64,000 nucleotides of DNA, taken from NCBI RefSeq assembly GCF_024679095.1, contig NW_026111665.1, forward strand, positions 186,001 through 250,000. The letters are read 5' to 3'. This document shows, in pieces, positions 10,600 through 24,810 of this stretch (position 1 is its first letter; the number at the start of each line of letters is the position of its first letter). A program made the position numbers and the translations under genes. Under the pieces are notes generated by a model that searched no databases, was not told the origin of the DNA, and saw only the letters and a list, made by a program, of their open reading frames with translations. This DNA is from Eriocheir sinensis (taxonomy: Eukaryota; Arthropoda; Malacostraca; Decapoda; Varunidae).

Positions 10600-11950
10600 G
10601 AGACATAAGAACATAAGAACATAGGAGTCTGCAAGAGGCCGGTAGGCCTGTACGAGACAGCTCCTCTGAACCTAAGCTCCCGTGTAGTTCACGTGTATCT
10701 AACCCCACCTAATATCGCTGTCCATGAATTTATCTAATCTATTTTTGAATATGGCAATTGTATTGGCACTCACCACATGACTGCTAAGCCTATTCCACTC
10801 ATCCACCACCCTGTCTACAAACCAATTTTTGCCTATGTCCCTGTTGAATCTGAATTTATCCAGTTTAAACCCATTACTTCATGTCCTACCCGGTTCTCTT
10901 ATCAACAAAACCATATGAATGTCTCCCTTATTAAAGCCCTTCATCCATTTATAAACCTCGATCATGTATCCACGCACCCTTCGCCTTTCTAGAGAACGCA
11001 AGTTTAACTGTTTGAGTCTTTCCTCGTATGGCAAGTTTCTCAACTCTTGAATCATCTTAGTCATCCTCCTCTGCACTGATTCTAACATTTTTATATCCTT
11101 TCTATAGTAAGGTGACCATAACTGAACCGCATAGTCAAGCTGAGGTCTAACTAATGCTAAATATAGTTTGAGGAAGACTTCGGTGGTTCTGTTGCTTACA
11201 CTCCTTGAAATAAATCCCAGTACCCTATTTGCTCGATTTCTAGGTTGAATGCATTATGCCCTTGGACGGAGACCAGAGCTCACTAAGACCCTAAGACCCC
11301 TAAATCCCTCTCGCACCCAGACCCGCTTATGAGAGTGTCATTTAAGCAATAGTTAAGTGAGGGGTTGTTCCTATCTACAATCAGAAGACTTCCCTACATT
11401 GAACTCCATCTGCCATTTATCCGCCCAGTCATACAATCTGTTTAGTTCACCTTGGAGAATACTAGCATCCTGATCCGACTCAATTACTCTACCGATCTTG
11501 GTATCATCAGCAAACTTACTGACATCACTTCTAATTCCTGTATCTAAGTCATTGATATAAATAATAAACAAAACTGGACCTAATACCGAACCTTGTGGGA
11601 CCCCACTCGTAACACCTCCCCAGCCAGATCTTTTACCATTGATTTGCATTCTTTGCTTCCTATTGCTAAGCAACGCCTTGACCCAGTTCAAAACTTTACC
11701 CTCCACTCCGTGAGCCTGTAATTTAAGCAACAGTCGTTGGTGAGGAACTTTGTCAAACGCTTTACTAAAATCAAGATATATTACATCATAATTTTCATAT
11801 CTGTCTACCGCCTCAAATACTTTATTGTAGAAGGACAAGAGATTGGTGAGGCATGACCTACCTTTCGTGAACCCATGCTGCGAGTCGTGAATTGCTATTG
11901 CTATTACGGACTCCAACATCTTGCCTATGAACTCCAGCATCTTGCCTATA
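10600..11950 (-). mobile_element. CR1-clade LINE, 5'-truncated (RT, thumb and 3' tail)
   Basis: The minus strand encodes a CR1-type reverse transcriptase from the fingers onward: DSQHGFTKGRSCLTNLLSF, then YLDFSKAFDKVPH, TSGVPQGSVLGP and the catalytic FADDTK (about 11,500). The longest intact frame is 11,940-11,371. Downstream (11,090-10,790) the conserved C-terminus has QRRMTKMI and NRVVDEWNRL-like text in broken frames. The 3' end is marked by tandem TTCTTATG units (ACATAAGA on the plus strand, 10,603-10,625), the 8-bp tail typical of CR1 elements. The same family recurs at 32.7-33.1 + 37.8-38.0 kb and at 55.0-56.1 kb. Endonuclease and N-terminus are missing. Confidence 0.88.
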
Positions 11951-12062
11951 GAGTGAGAGTGTCGGGTCAGAGGTCATGTTTACGCGTTCGCCGGTCTTAT
12001 CGCAAAGGGTTAATGTAGTGAATGCTTACATAAGGTCCTAAGGGTGACTCACGTAAGGGGCG

Positions 12063-12272
12063 TCAGAGTCCCTGAGGGTGAGCTACAAGGGGAAGGGCGT
12101 CGGCGGGCAGAAGGCTAAGAGCGTGAGTGTACTGAGTAAGGCTGTTAGTAATTTTGGAAGTCTTGAATCCGCACTCCAAAATCGCGAACCATATGGACGG
12201 GTCCTGTGAGCAGAAGGGCGGCGCTTTGAAGGACACCGTCGCCGCAGTGGAAGAATTGTCGTCGTCAGGCAT
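12063..12272 (-). pseudogene. gag: Ty3/Gypsy gag N-terminus (truncated)
   Basis: The minus-strand frame starts with ATG at 12,272 and reads MPDDDNSS, then VSFKAPPFCSQDPSIWFAIL and KITNSLTQYTHALSLLP. This matches the opening of capsid polyproteins in arthropod Gypsy elements of the CsRn1/Kabuki type, which assemble the cytoplasmic particle. It ends abruptly at about 12,080 after some 65 codons, and the rest of gag and all of pol are absent. The start is supported by the 5' LTR and PBS located 0.85 kb upstream in the correct orientation. Confidence 0.65.
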
Positions 12273-13124
12273 GGTGAAGTTGAACGGTGTGGAGCAGATT
12301 GGCAAAGGCGCTGGCGTAAAACGGGCCAGGGGCCACGTCAGTTCGTGAGAGTAGAACGAACTGCGTGTACTATAGGCGCTGGCGCGTGCTAGGGACCTCA
12401 GTGGCTCGGGGAGCGAACCAGTGTCCAAGAAGGCACTATAACACAACACTGTACGCTTAGCAGGTAACACTGTGACACTAACTGTTGCTGGGGACTTGCT
12501 GCACTGAACTGTTGGAGACACAGGACTGTACGTAAGGATCCACAGGGGAGTAAGGTAATCCAAAACAGCGGTGATTAATCCAAAAGGCGATAAGTAATCC
12601 AGGGGGCAGATAGTAATCCCAGGGGGGTGTCACACTGTGTCTGCGTGTACACTGCGTCTGTGTGGCGTGTACACTGAGTCTGTGTGGCACTGTGCCAGTA
12701 ATGTGTCGCACTGTGTTTGAGTGTTCACTGAGTGAGTAGTGTCACACGGTGTGGGTGTACCAGCGGAAGGGCAGGAAGGAGGAGGGATGGGTGGGTGGGT
12801 GAGCGCTGGGAGGAGCATCAGGGAGCACAGAAGGTGCCTGGAGGGGGCACAGAAGGTGCCTGGGGGGGCACAGAGGGTGCCTAGAGGAGGGCACAGAGGG
12901 TGCCTGGGGAGGGCGGGGGAGAAACCCTGAAAATGGCAACTACGCCCACGGCGTAATGCTTCTCCTGACCCTGGGACTCAGGCTCACGAACCTCTAGCAG
13001 AGGTGAGGATTTATGCCCCAGGAGAGGGAGGACGAATGGACAAGTTACCCTGCCAAGTTCCTCCACTCTGGGATATAGTGCCCTTACAACGGCACCGGTT
13101 ATAAGCCACCTTGAACCTTAGCAA
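12273..13124 (-). other. Leader (5' UTR) of the Gypsy element
   Basis: The 0.85 kb between the primer binding site and gag has no convincing coding frame. It contains a GC-rich minisatellite (12,815-12,915) and degenerate TGTGTCTG/TGTACACTG repeats (12,625-12,725). Confidence 0.55.
12815..12915. repeat. Minisatellite, unit of about 20-24 bp
   Basis: Four to five tandem units of the form GGGCACAGAAGGTGCCTGG with small length differences, inside the Gypsy leader. Confidence 0.7.
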
Positions 13125-13140
13125 CACTCCGGGGTCACCA
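13125..13140 (-). promoter_or_regulatory. Primer binding site of the Gypsy element
   Basis: Read on the minus strand this is TGGTGACCCCGGAGTG, starting 2 nt after the LTR end. It matches the TGGTGACCCC start of primer sites that CsRn1/Kabuki-type Gypsy elements use with tRNA-Trp (established knowledge, recalled). It fixes the LTR border and the strand. Confidence 0.65.
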
Positions 13141-13142
13141 AT

Positions 13143-13901
13143 TGTTGGTGGTAGCGAGTGTTCTAACTGCTAATTGGTTCGCGGATAGAGAAACTCATAT
13201 CCGGCAGGGTTACTTTATTTGTACAAACATACAAAGGTCATGGGCACAAACGAGACACATAGAATAGGTGTTTGTTTGTTTATGCGTGTGTATGAATGTT
13301 GTACTGTGTAGGTTAACATTTAAGTGTTGGTGTATATGTGGAACAATGTGTAGAAGTGGACAACAGGAGGACATGGACGGACAGTCAAAGATAAACGAGG
13401 AACAAGAAAGACAAACATTGAAGACGCACAAGACAGACAGGGAGACAATGAAAATACACTCATCGAGTATGCGCTGCAGCGCCCATTTTCTTATGAGTCA
13501 CCGGGGAGGAGGATCACGCGACTTGAGCGGTGACTGCTACAATGGAACTCTACTTATCATGTCTCTCCACGTTCATTTTATTCCATTTACATATACTCAT
13601 TGCCTTATCATTGAAAACTCCTTCTACCCAACCATAAACATTTCCATTCACTCAAGGTTTATCTAATTTGTAGAGTATGTATTATGTTTCTTGAGATATA
13701 GGTGTGTTATGTTATATCGAAAGGCTCACATCTGTTATAAGGTTACAACCTTGTCCTGGGCTTCCTATGTACATTTGTTAAAGTGAGGAGTGGTGGAGAG
13801 TGGAACAATATGCATCTCTCAGTATGTGTTACACCGTCACCGTTGATGAGGTTTCAGGCCCCGCTCGACTGCCAGCACAGCGCTCTGCAGGGCCGTCAAC
13901 A
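13143..13901 (-). repeat. 5' LTR of the Gypsy element
   Basis: The left border (on plus) is fixed by the adjacent primer site: the LTR starts TGTTGGTGG. The most likely other end is CCGTCAACA at 13,901, giving TGTT...AACA palindromic termini and 759 bp. The outer end is less certain because the partner LTR is absent from the window. Short open frames inside are not convincing. Confidence 0.55.
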
Positions 13902-14225
13902 ATTATGATGTTAGCCTAAAAATAATCCGCAATGCACTTATTCATAACATAGTGAGAGAGTGAATCTGAATTGCTCTCATAAATAGCATTTTTACTGATG
14001 TCCTTTTAATAAACTTGGTATTGTCATAGTCACTTTGCCATGTTTAGGTTCATACTAATCACAATATCTTTCCTTTCCATAATATCACAAAATTAATATC
14101 CATTGTTTCATTTTCCATATGTCCGATCTTTTCTTTAAAGTATCACAATTCAATATCCAATGGTTATTTCCACCTCGCTGAACATTTACTGTATAGTGCA
14201 GCTGACTTGCCTGATGGGCCAGCCT
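13902..14225. other. No gene seen
   Basis: AT-rich sequence without recognisable coding or repeat structure. Confidence 0.5.
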
Positions 14226-14229
14226 CCCA

Positions 14230-14425
14230 TAACTCACTGCAAGGGGGGTACCTCTTTGGCGGACTAGTTAAGGAGTGGCTCTCCCTTCTTGCTGGTCGCG
14301 GGTTCAATCCCCAGCGCCGGCAAACCTTTCCTTTGGATTAATTTCCCGTTGGTTTCGTTACACGCGGTGGTCGTGTTGGAACATAGGAAAGAGGAAATTC
14401 AGGGCGTTACATTACCACACAATCT
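14230..14425 (+). mobile_element. tRNA-like SINE head, second family
   Basis: On the plus strand, TTTGGCGGACTAGTTAAGG (A-box-like) is followed 40 nt later by GCGGGTTCAATCCCC (B box). A 70-90 nt body follows. The spacing and motifs fit a tRNA-derived SINE promoter, different in sequence from the S1-S5 family. It is not a plausible functional tRNA: I cannot pair a proper acceptor stem or anticodon arm. Confidence 0.5.
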
Positions 14426-14618
14426 ATCTTCGAGTCTCATACAGCAGTTAATAGCCATGATCGGTTATGTTACATTCTTTATACCTTTTTAACGCTAACG
14501 TTTGTAAATGAACTAACCTTGCAGAATGTTAACTAGTTATTATATACTTTATGTGCATAAGTATAACCTTCCACTTACAAATATATGCTGGCATGAAGTT
14601 ATCAATTTGTTCTTATTT

Positions 14619-14923
14619 GATTTTTTTCACGTGTCAGCCTACAGTGCCGGTAGGCTTTCTTGAGGGGCCTGGATGGTAGTCGGCCCCAGCCCGTCATGGC
14701 CCAGACAAGTGTTTTATAGTGGCGCCATCTTTTCTTGGTTCATGCTGCCCCCTGGAGCTGGTTCTTGATTCACTTGTATGGTTTCCTCTGAGTCCGGGTT
14801 GATGGGTGGTCTTCAGGACAGCAATTGGGTAGTCTTAGGCCACTCGACGGTGAATGAGAAACCCAATGTGGTAGAGTGGTGAATATGAGCCCAGCACGCT
14901 AACCACTCAGCCACCGCCTACCC
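14619..14923 (-). mobile_element. tRNA-derived SINE (copy S3)
   Basis: Divergent member of the S1 family on the minus strand: A box GGTGGCTGAGTGGTTAGCG (about 14,900-14,920), GAGTCCGGGTTGATGGGTGG core, one 35-bp unit and a short T-run at 14,620-14,627 (poly-A). The A box is the best tRNA match among the copies, whereas the B box has decayed. Confidence 0.8.
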
Positions 14924-15032
14924 TGATAGGATGTCTCACATTTTTTTCATGATCTTCACAATAACAGGTGTTAATGAAAAGTGTCTATAGTTTTTTACTA
15001 TTTTTTTTTCTCCTGTTGCTTACTTCAAATAC

Positions 15033-15549
15033 TAGCAAATGGATATGGATGCCTCCGGAGTTGATGTGATCACATCATCAGATGAAAAGCAAATGGAGGT
15101 AATCAAAACTTCATTAAAATTTAGAACCTATCCTCCTGAATACACCAAAAATCAGAAACGAATCATCAGAAAATGCCTCCAAAAGAGATAATATGAACTA
15201 CAGGGTGAATACAATACGAATATATCCTTACTTGTAGCTACAGCACAGCTTTGCCCAATGTCAGCAGATATAAATGATGTATTCATTGGTAAGAAGATTT
15301 ATGCATTGTCACTCTGTGTGAGTGTGTCTTTTAGAGGAGAAAATTTGTACGAGAATACCCATGTGGGTCATGACAACAAAAAAACAGAATAGGAAGCTGC
15401 TGGTTGTGACAGAAAAGACAGAGAAGATGCGACTGTAGTGGCACTGTCACACTGTTAATCTTGCAGCACATGCTGGCATTAATGCCACACTGGAAAAGGT
15501 GGCTATGACACACTTCTGGCATGGCATGAAAGATGATGTCCGTCGTTAC
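15033..15549 (+). pseudogene. Integrase gene, first exons: N-terminal motif and H2C2 zinc finger
   Basis: Block 15,033-15,288 encodes MDMDASGVDVIT and YPPEYTKNQKRIIRK, ending at a GTAAG donor. It has a TAA near 15,189. Block 15,335-15,549 follows a TTTTAG acceptor and contains a zinc-finger-like HCHTVNLAAHAG, then INATLEKVAMTHFWHGMKDD and VRRY before a GTGAGT donor. The HAGINATLEKV...FW.GM..DVRRY pattern is the integrase zinc-binding domain; the Cys pair lies in the next exon (CESCDVC). A TAG interrupts at 15,436-15,438. The start codon is uncertain. Confidence 0.65.
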
Positions 15550-16039
15550 GTGAGTACTGATTTTTTTTGGTTTTATTGACATAAAGAGTATCAGGAAGGG
15601 CTCAGAGGGATTAGCAGCAAAAGTGGTAAATGCACAAATGGGATTGACTGTTTTATTTTAAAGAAAGGATTGTGGAAGTCCAAGAGATAAGGTTTAGCTA
15701 TTAATGTTGGGTTAGGTATGGTTAAAAAAAATTGCTGCCGCATATTATAGTTGAGGGACATTTATTTAGTCCATTAACTATAATATGGAGGTGAACATTG
15801 AATTTTCGGACGCACAGTGGCTACACATTTTCAGCAGGATAGGGAGTGGGTCGGTGCCCCCCCACCCCACACCTCCCAAAGTCTCTTCATTTTTGTGACT
15901 CCTTCATTTACAAGGATGAAACAACTTTTTTCTGATAAGTGTTGATGTGTTTTGTATTAATCTGTTACTTCTTTTTCCTTGTTACGCATAAGTTTTTAAA
16001 GGACGGTGGGGGGCAATAATAAAACTACAGTGGGTTCAG

Positions 16040-16225
16040 CCATGTCTGAAGGGAGCATCATCATGCGTTGGCAACCTGTTGCCCATGGCGTGTTTGATTG
16101 AGTGGATAATATATCATATCCTACACATAGTAAACAGTAGTCAGTGTGAATAATATGCAGCCAATATAACAAATATCATCAGTTATATTTGATTTTGAGT
16201 CAAAAGTTATTAGTAATGTAATCTC
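16040..16225 (+). repeat. Repeat R3, left arm of an inverted pair
   Basis: The sequence from GTTCAGCCATGTCTGAAGGG to TATTAGTAATGT matches the reverse complement of about 19,145-19,320. A third, direct copy lies at 27,893-28,062. The two arms flank the LINE-A copy at 16.24-19.0 kb. Confidence 0.65.
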
Positions 16226-16239
16226 TCAAAATGGCGGTC

Positions 16240-19089
<2,850 letters not shown>

Positions 19090-19144
19090 CTTGCTAATTT
19101 TCTCGGTGGTGACAGTGCCAGGGCTGTTTAATTAAGAATTATAA

Positions 19145-19330
19145 TCAGCAACAGATGTTTGGGACATTACTAATATTTTTTTACTCAAAATCGGATATAA
19201 TTGACGGTATTATTTATTGTTGCCTGCATAGTATTCACACTGATGACTAGTTACTATGCGTAGGCTGATATATTATCCACGCATTTGGATACATCTGGGG
19301 CAACAGGTTGCCAACGCACGATATTGGCCG
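19145..19330 (-). repeat. Repeat R3, right arm of the inverted pair
   Basis: Reverse complement of 16,040-16,225 with about 75-80% similarity by eye. Shared blocks include GATTTTGAGT, ATTAGTAATGT and GGCAACAGGTTGCCAACGCA. Confidence 0.6.
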
Positions 19331-19354
19331 TCTGCCACAGCACCACAGACGGAA

Positions 19355-19530
19355 AGGATACTGGAGAGAGGGATATAATCCGAAAGAGTGCAGTTTAGAA
19401 AGCAAAGAGTTTTGCCAGACTCTACCGAAAGCTTTCGATGTGTCTAGCGCAATTGAGAAAGTTTCACCAAAACGGCTAAGAGAGGATGACCAAGAGTCAG
19501 TTAAGAGTAAGAAGAAACTTGTCAAATTTA
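19355..19530 (-). mobile_element. LINE-A RT fragment
   Basis: The minus strand encodes LTDSWSSSLSRFGETFSIAL, then SKAFGRVWQNSLLSKLHSFG, the palm region of the LINE-A RT, with no catalytic box. Short truncated copy. Confidence 0.75.
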
Positions 19531-19580
19531 TCAGAAAAAATAGTTATCATATGTCTACAAGTTTTGTGGGTGGTCATTTA

Positions 19581-19705
<125 letters not shown>

Positions 19706-20379
19706 CCATTCAACCTAATTTTACAATTATTCTGGGAATCAATCCACAATATCTATGGTCACAAAATCAACCACATCTATCACATTTACTCCTTTCATAA
19801 ACTTTCATCATGCTTCTGTGAAAATTGACCTTCAACATGGCTTATGCAGATCCTATCATACTCATTCAACTTCTGGAAATCCCTTTTATTTTTCTGCAAT
19901 CAGAAGCGTGTCATCTGCTGTACTGTATTCAATTTCCTTTTGATCACGCATTGAAACATTTTGTTATTACTCAGGTAGGTTGTTGAATTCCATCTCATAT
20001 CTGGCTTTCTCTATACACTCTGTCAAGGTCTTTTTGCAGTTCTCCACAGTCTTCCTCCGTTCTTACTTCTCTTATTAACTTTACATCATCTGAAAAAAAG
20101 GCTCATATAACTCTTTATACATTTTGGCATATCATTTTTATATATTATTAAGAACACGTGTGCGTGTTTGTGTGTGTGATAATAGTCATCATGCTACTTC
20201 CAGTGTACATAATATAACAAAGTATCTTATTTTCACTGGGAGCAGGTAACGTTTTGTCACATGTAACAGGATAGCCCCAGTTTGATATTTTTTGTTTGTT
20301 AACTGGTTATGTATAACAAGTTAGGGAAGTATTAGAGTTGTTGATAGACATGCATATAAGTGTGTGTTATATGTTTCAG

Positions 20380-20657
20380 TGTGAGTCCTGTGATGTTTGT
20401 CAATGACAGACCAAGCTGATCACGGTGGCACCAGCTTTGAAATCTATTAAGGTAGTGGCACCCTGGCATATGGTAGAGATGGACCTCATTGGGCCAAAAA
20501 ACACAACAGCTCATGGGAACAAGTACATCCTCACCCTTACATTCTATTTTACTAAGTTTGTAGATTTTCATTCCATCCCTGCTAAAAATGCAGAGGCAGT
20601 TGCAAGAGCCTTGCAAACCTTCTTTCTCAGGTGAGTACGTTTGATGTGTGATTGCCA

Positions 20658-20747
<90 letters not shown>

Positions 20748-21507
20748 GTTTTATCCAGTCATGTAATACATAATCCTTTTTTTTCTGTTTTCAGTTGGGG
20801 TGCCCCAGAGAAACTGCTGTCAGATCAAGGAAGATAATTTGTCAATAAGGTATGAGTATTACATTGATTTAATTTGAGGGATCGGTAGGCTGTTTTCTGT
20901 GTTATATGTGATTGTTTCCTCAACTAATATGCTAATTGAAAGGTCTATGTGTTTCAGATAAACGATGCCCTTGCTGAGAAGTTCAAGGTTAAAAGGATGG
21001 TGACATCAGCTTACCACCCTCAAACTAATGGTAGGAACTTGCACAATGCACTACATAATGTGGTGTGGGTTTGCAGACAATTTTGGAAATGCTCATTCAT
21101 ATTAAATAAAATCCATAAGATCATATCAAGCAATGCATTGATATGAGTCACTGCATCCATAATACTTTTTACTTCCTTAAGTTATTTGAGTAACAACTTG
21201 TGTTGCAGGACTCGACGAGCAGATAAAACAAACCCTGCAGGATCGGTTGGGACGGCTCTGTAATGAACATCAGAATGATTGGGACGATTATTTAGATGAG
21301 GTGGCTTTCTCAATGAGGAGTCAAAAACAAAAGTCCACCAAATTTACACCCTTCTTCCTGATGTTCCACAGGGAGGTACGCATGCCTCACCACATGGAAA
21401 TAAGTCCTGACATCGAGATGCACCTTAATAAAATGGAAAGGCAGCATGAGGAAGTGGATGCATGTGTGAAGAGGATTGGTAAGAATATAGAGGATGCAAA
21501 TCGGAAG
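20380..21507 (+). pseudogene. Integrase gene, DDE catalytic core exons
   Basis: Four exons: 20,380-20,630, 20,795-20,849, 20,958-21,030 and 21,209-21,507. All have AG before and GT after. Exon 1 begins CESCDVCQ (last Cys pair of the H2C2 finger; TGA at 20,404) and holds the first catalytic Asp in MDLIGP. Exon 2 holds the second Asp in LLSDQGR, with TAA at 20,835 where GREF is expected. Exon 3 carries TSAYHPQTNG, and the catalytic Glu sits in LDEQIKQTL at the start of exon 4. Exon 4 continues with a conserved DWDDYLDEVAFSMRSQKQKS and TPFFLMFHREVRMP. Phases at the joins reconstruct uninterrupted motifs (for example FLS-WGAPEKLL and TNG-LDEQ), which is strong evidence for real introns. The triad is retained but the two nonsense codons disable it. 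Confidence 0.8.
20661..20744. repeat. (TA)n microsatellite in intron
   Basis: About 84 nt of TA between integrase exons. Confidence 0.97.
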
Positions 21508-21674
21508 GTACGTACATCTTATTTATGTAATTACATATTGTTATTTAGGGTGTGCACTGAGTTTGTGTTACGTATGTCACCATTGTAGTTCAATACTAGT
21601 GTAAATGAATGGGATGATGCAAGACGTCAAGACAAGGATGTTTGACGGTGGAATAAAAATGGTGAATAATGATA

Positions 21675-22482
21675 CTGTAGTTCATTTCATTCTGTCTGTC
21701 CACTCGCTATTGTACATGTGGCACCTGCGCATTGTAGGTTCATGATTGCGTGAATATAAACTTCATATCTTCAGTGATATATTTTAATGTTTGTGCATAC
21801 AAAAAAAAAAAAACGTCAACTCATGAACCGCAAACAGAAGATTTGGATCGATAATCTACCATACAAGCACACGAAGGAACAACTTGTATGTATACCAAAC
21901 AGTATAGTCGGGTCATACTCAAACGATTCATAGCCTTTCAGATACCCATAATTCATCTCATTCAGGTACATAAAGTGACATACGACTCTGCAAGTGTCTA
22001 TGTATAAGGAATTTTTATGTGTTGCATGTGTATTTTGGTAGTCTAATACTCCAAATAGCCTAGAGAACATTCAACAGTTATTATTTACTATTTCATGATA
22101 TTTCGACTATTAATCGTTATTTACATGCAATACGTTATTAAAATACACTTTATTTGAACTAGCAGAGCCAGATGTCTTTTAATATAACTGAAGTGAGCTA
22201 TCAATCAATGAGTACGGAAAAAACATAGATCGTTCGAGTATGATGTGACTAAGTTTTTAAATACAAGTTTGTCTTTTCTTGTGCTTGAATGTTAGATTAT
22301 CAGTGCAAACGACTGAGTTGTTTTTTGTATACATAAACATCCAAATATATTATCGAAAAATATGCTTGAATTTCAATCACAACAGTTGATTTCCACGCAC
22401 ACACGAACCGAAAGTGCGCAGGTGACACACCCATCAAAATTCCCGCTTTGTTGGTGGACAGACGGAATGAAACAGCCTATAG
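21675..22482. mobile_element. 0.8 kb terminal-inverted-repeat DNA element, copy A
   Basis: The two ends are inverted repeats of about 100 bp: TTCATTTCATTCTGTCTGTCC at the left (21,681) pairs with GGACAGACGGAATGAAAC at the right (22,456), and TGGCACCTGCGCATT pairs with GTGCGCAGGTGACAC. The interior has no significant frame. A second copy with the same interior order is at 51,681-52,490. Ends of the form CTATAG suggest a TA target, as in Tc1/mariner-like elements, but the duplication is not certain. Non-autonomous; it lies in an intron of the integrase gene. Confidence 0.7.
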
Positions 22483-22786
22483 GTGGTGTCTGTCCAGCTT
22501 GTTTTATGCAGATGTTAGACTGCTGTTTGCAAGAAATGAGTATCATATAAGTAGGATGGTAGAACCTCTTAACAAAACATGTGTGGCAAAGGCCTTTTTA
22601 ATAACCTTTATTTTTCCTTTCCTCTGGGAACTTATCTTAATTTATTTTCTCCTAGGAAAATCTCTCCAGCCTTCTATTGCGGGAAATAGGGACAGGCTGA
22701 TCATGTTTCCCTATGCATATTTCGAAGTTTAATCATTATATTTGATTTACATCCCAGTGATCCTGCACTTCTATTTTAATATACAG

Positions 22787-22956
22787 ATACTGAAAAACGA
22801 ACGTGGAAGAAGCACAGAAGAACAGAAGGAAAAGGGAAAGGGAAAGGACGTGAAAGTGTTTAATCTTAATGTTAGCGATCTAGTGCTAAGAAGGTACATG
22901 AAAAACCATACCCGTATATGTGGTAAGATGGAGCCGAGGTGGCTTGGACCCTTCAT
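22787..22956 (+). pseudogene. Integrase gene exon: C-terminal domain, start of the GPY/F module
   Basis: This exon lies between an AATATACAG acceptor and a GTGAGT donor. It encodes a very basic stretch (STEEQKEKGKGKD), then VSDLVLRRYMKNHTRICGKM and EPRWLGPF. The last motif is the start of the GPY/F module that follows integrase cores in Gypsy and Ginger proteins. The split codon (AT/T) joins to the next exon at 24,811 to give GPF-I-IAAIDD. Confidence 0.72.
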
Positions 22957-23039
22957 GTGAGTGTAATGTTATAATTATTATAATTCATATGGTAAATGAA
23001 CTAAGAGCTATCAATGTGATGGGTTATTATCAGGCTAGG

Positions 23040-24800
23040 TAAGCTGTAAAAGTAATTATAAAGGAAAAAGAGAGTAGAAGAACATTGAATGAAGCTTAGT
23101 GAACATATTAAATAAAATAGAAAGGCTTATTATAGAGAAGTAAAAGTGGCAAGTGGATGGTGAGAGATTAAGAAGTGAAAGTGATGGAGTGACGGAGGCA
23201 ATGTTTAATGATATGGGAAGACATGCTGAGAGACATGTTATGATTTAATTTTTGGATGAGAATGGAGAAAGGTGAAAGTAGATTAGGTAGTCAGAACCAC
23301 TGTTATAAAAAGGAAATTAAAGAAGCTATAAATAGACTAGTTATGGTTAAAACCACAGACATAGATGAAACACCACGAGAGTTGTTGATGCATGGAGGCA
23401 AGGTGAAACTGAACATGATGTATTTAATGTATCAGCTTGCATGGGAAGTATGCAAGGTTTCAGGTGATTGAAAAAAGGGTTAGGATTGGTAAACTGTATA
23501 AAGATAAGGGTAGTAGAGAGGAATGTAAGAATTATAAAGAAATTTAATTGTTGAGTTTTCTATGGAAAATATATGCTAGAGCTCCTAATATAAGGCTCCA
23601 AGAAAGAGAGGTTGGCCATTCTGTATTGTCTCCGCTTTTTATTTTCCCATTCCATAAACTATCCATATCCAAGGGCCTTGTCCACCCTCGTATGGAGTAT
23701 GTATCTCACGTGTGGGATAGGCTCCACGCACACTGCTCTCTTGGACAGAGTAGAGTCCAAGGCTCCTCATCTCATCAGCTCTCCTTCTCTTACTGACAGT
23801 CTTCCACCTCTTAAATTCTGCCGCCATGTTGCCTCTCTTTCTATCCACTATCGATATTTTCACGCTGACTTCTCTTCTCAACTTGCTAAATGCATGCCTC
23901 CCCCCCTCCCGCGGCCCCACTGCACACGACTTTGTACCCTTGCTCATCCCCGTACTGTCCAAATTCCTTATGCAAGAGTTAACCAGCATCATCACTCATC
24001 CATGACTTGTCCTCTTTCTAGAGGAGTGTATCAAATCGCCTCCACCCGAAATTGGCCTCTATTTTGGCCACTCTTCACATTTTTCTTTTGTAGGAGCAAC
24101 GATTAGCAGGCTTTTTTTCTTCACTTTCTTTTTGTTGCCCTTGAACTGCTTCATTAACTGTAAAAAAATAAAATAAAATGTAAGAATTGAAGAACAGATT
24201 TTAGAAAAGGAGAGGATGTTGGAACCAAATAGAAACATTGATGTTTTTGGTAGAAAATACCTAGAAAAGAAATAGTAACTATAGTATATGCTGCCTTTAT
24301 GGATCTGGAAATGGTTTATATTATAGTTGAGTGGGAGGTGACAAAAGTATATACTAGGGTGGGAGATAATAAACTGTTCGGTGCAGTGAAATCTTATTTA
24401 CATTGGTGCAACCGCAGTGGTTAAGGTTGAAGGGTATGAATGTGAAAAGTTTGAAAATGGAGGTAGGAGTGAGGCAAAGTTGTAAATATCCCCCTGGTTG
24501 TTCAGTGTGTAAATGGATGGAGTAGTTAGAGACGTGAGAACATGTGTAATAAAAGATGTTGAATGGAGAAAGTTGGAATGTTTTAAGATGTTTGTATGAT
24601 GCTCATGTCATATTATTGACAGACAGTGAGGAGGACCAGCAAAGAGAAGTGTCAAAGTCAGGATGTAGGAAGGAAAGAAGATGAAGGGAAAACCACAAAG
24701 AGTAATGGGATGGTATTTGAGAGACAGGAGTATGACGCTGTCGACTTTTGAAAAGGGGCTTAAAATAGTTAAGTCATTTGAAAGAAAGTTAATAATCCTC
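23040..24800 (+). mobile_element. Decayed LINE (family B) split by a LINE-A fragment
   Basis: Translating around stops gives DIDETPRELLMHGGKVKLNM (23,360-23,420) and KECKNY with a preceding KKG (23,470-23,540), matching the fingers of a LINE type with DE.P.ELL...Y.G.G...EC.NYRGIS. After the LINE-A insert, AAFMDLEMVY (24,290) and LFGAVKSYLHWC (24,380) match FMDLEKAYDRV...GAVKSFY. Many stops show great age. It lies in the large intron between integrase exons. Confidence 0.6.
23585..24178 (+). mobile_element. LINE-A C-terminal fragment with tail
   Basis: Plus-strand LINE-A sequence: STHTALLDRVESKAPHLISS (23,730) and FCRHVASLSIHYRYFHADFS, then VQIPYARVNQHHHS, followed by the 3' UTR and an A-rich tail (TAAAAAAATAAAATAAAATG). 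This is a 5'-truncated insertion into an older LINE: the flanking sequences on both sides belong to the same decayed RT. Confidence 0.8.
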
Positions 24801-24810
24801 TTTTTTTCAG

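Noticed and set aside
14230..14310. Functional tRNA gene
   Set aside because: A and B boxes are present, but no convincing acceptor stem or anticodon arm; better read as a SINE head.
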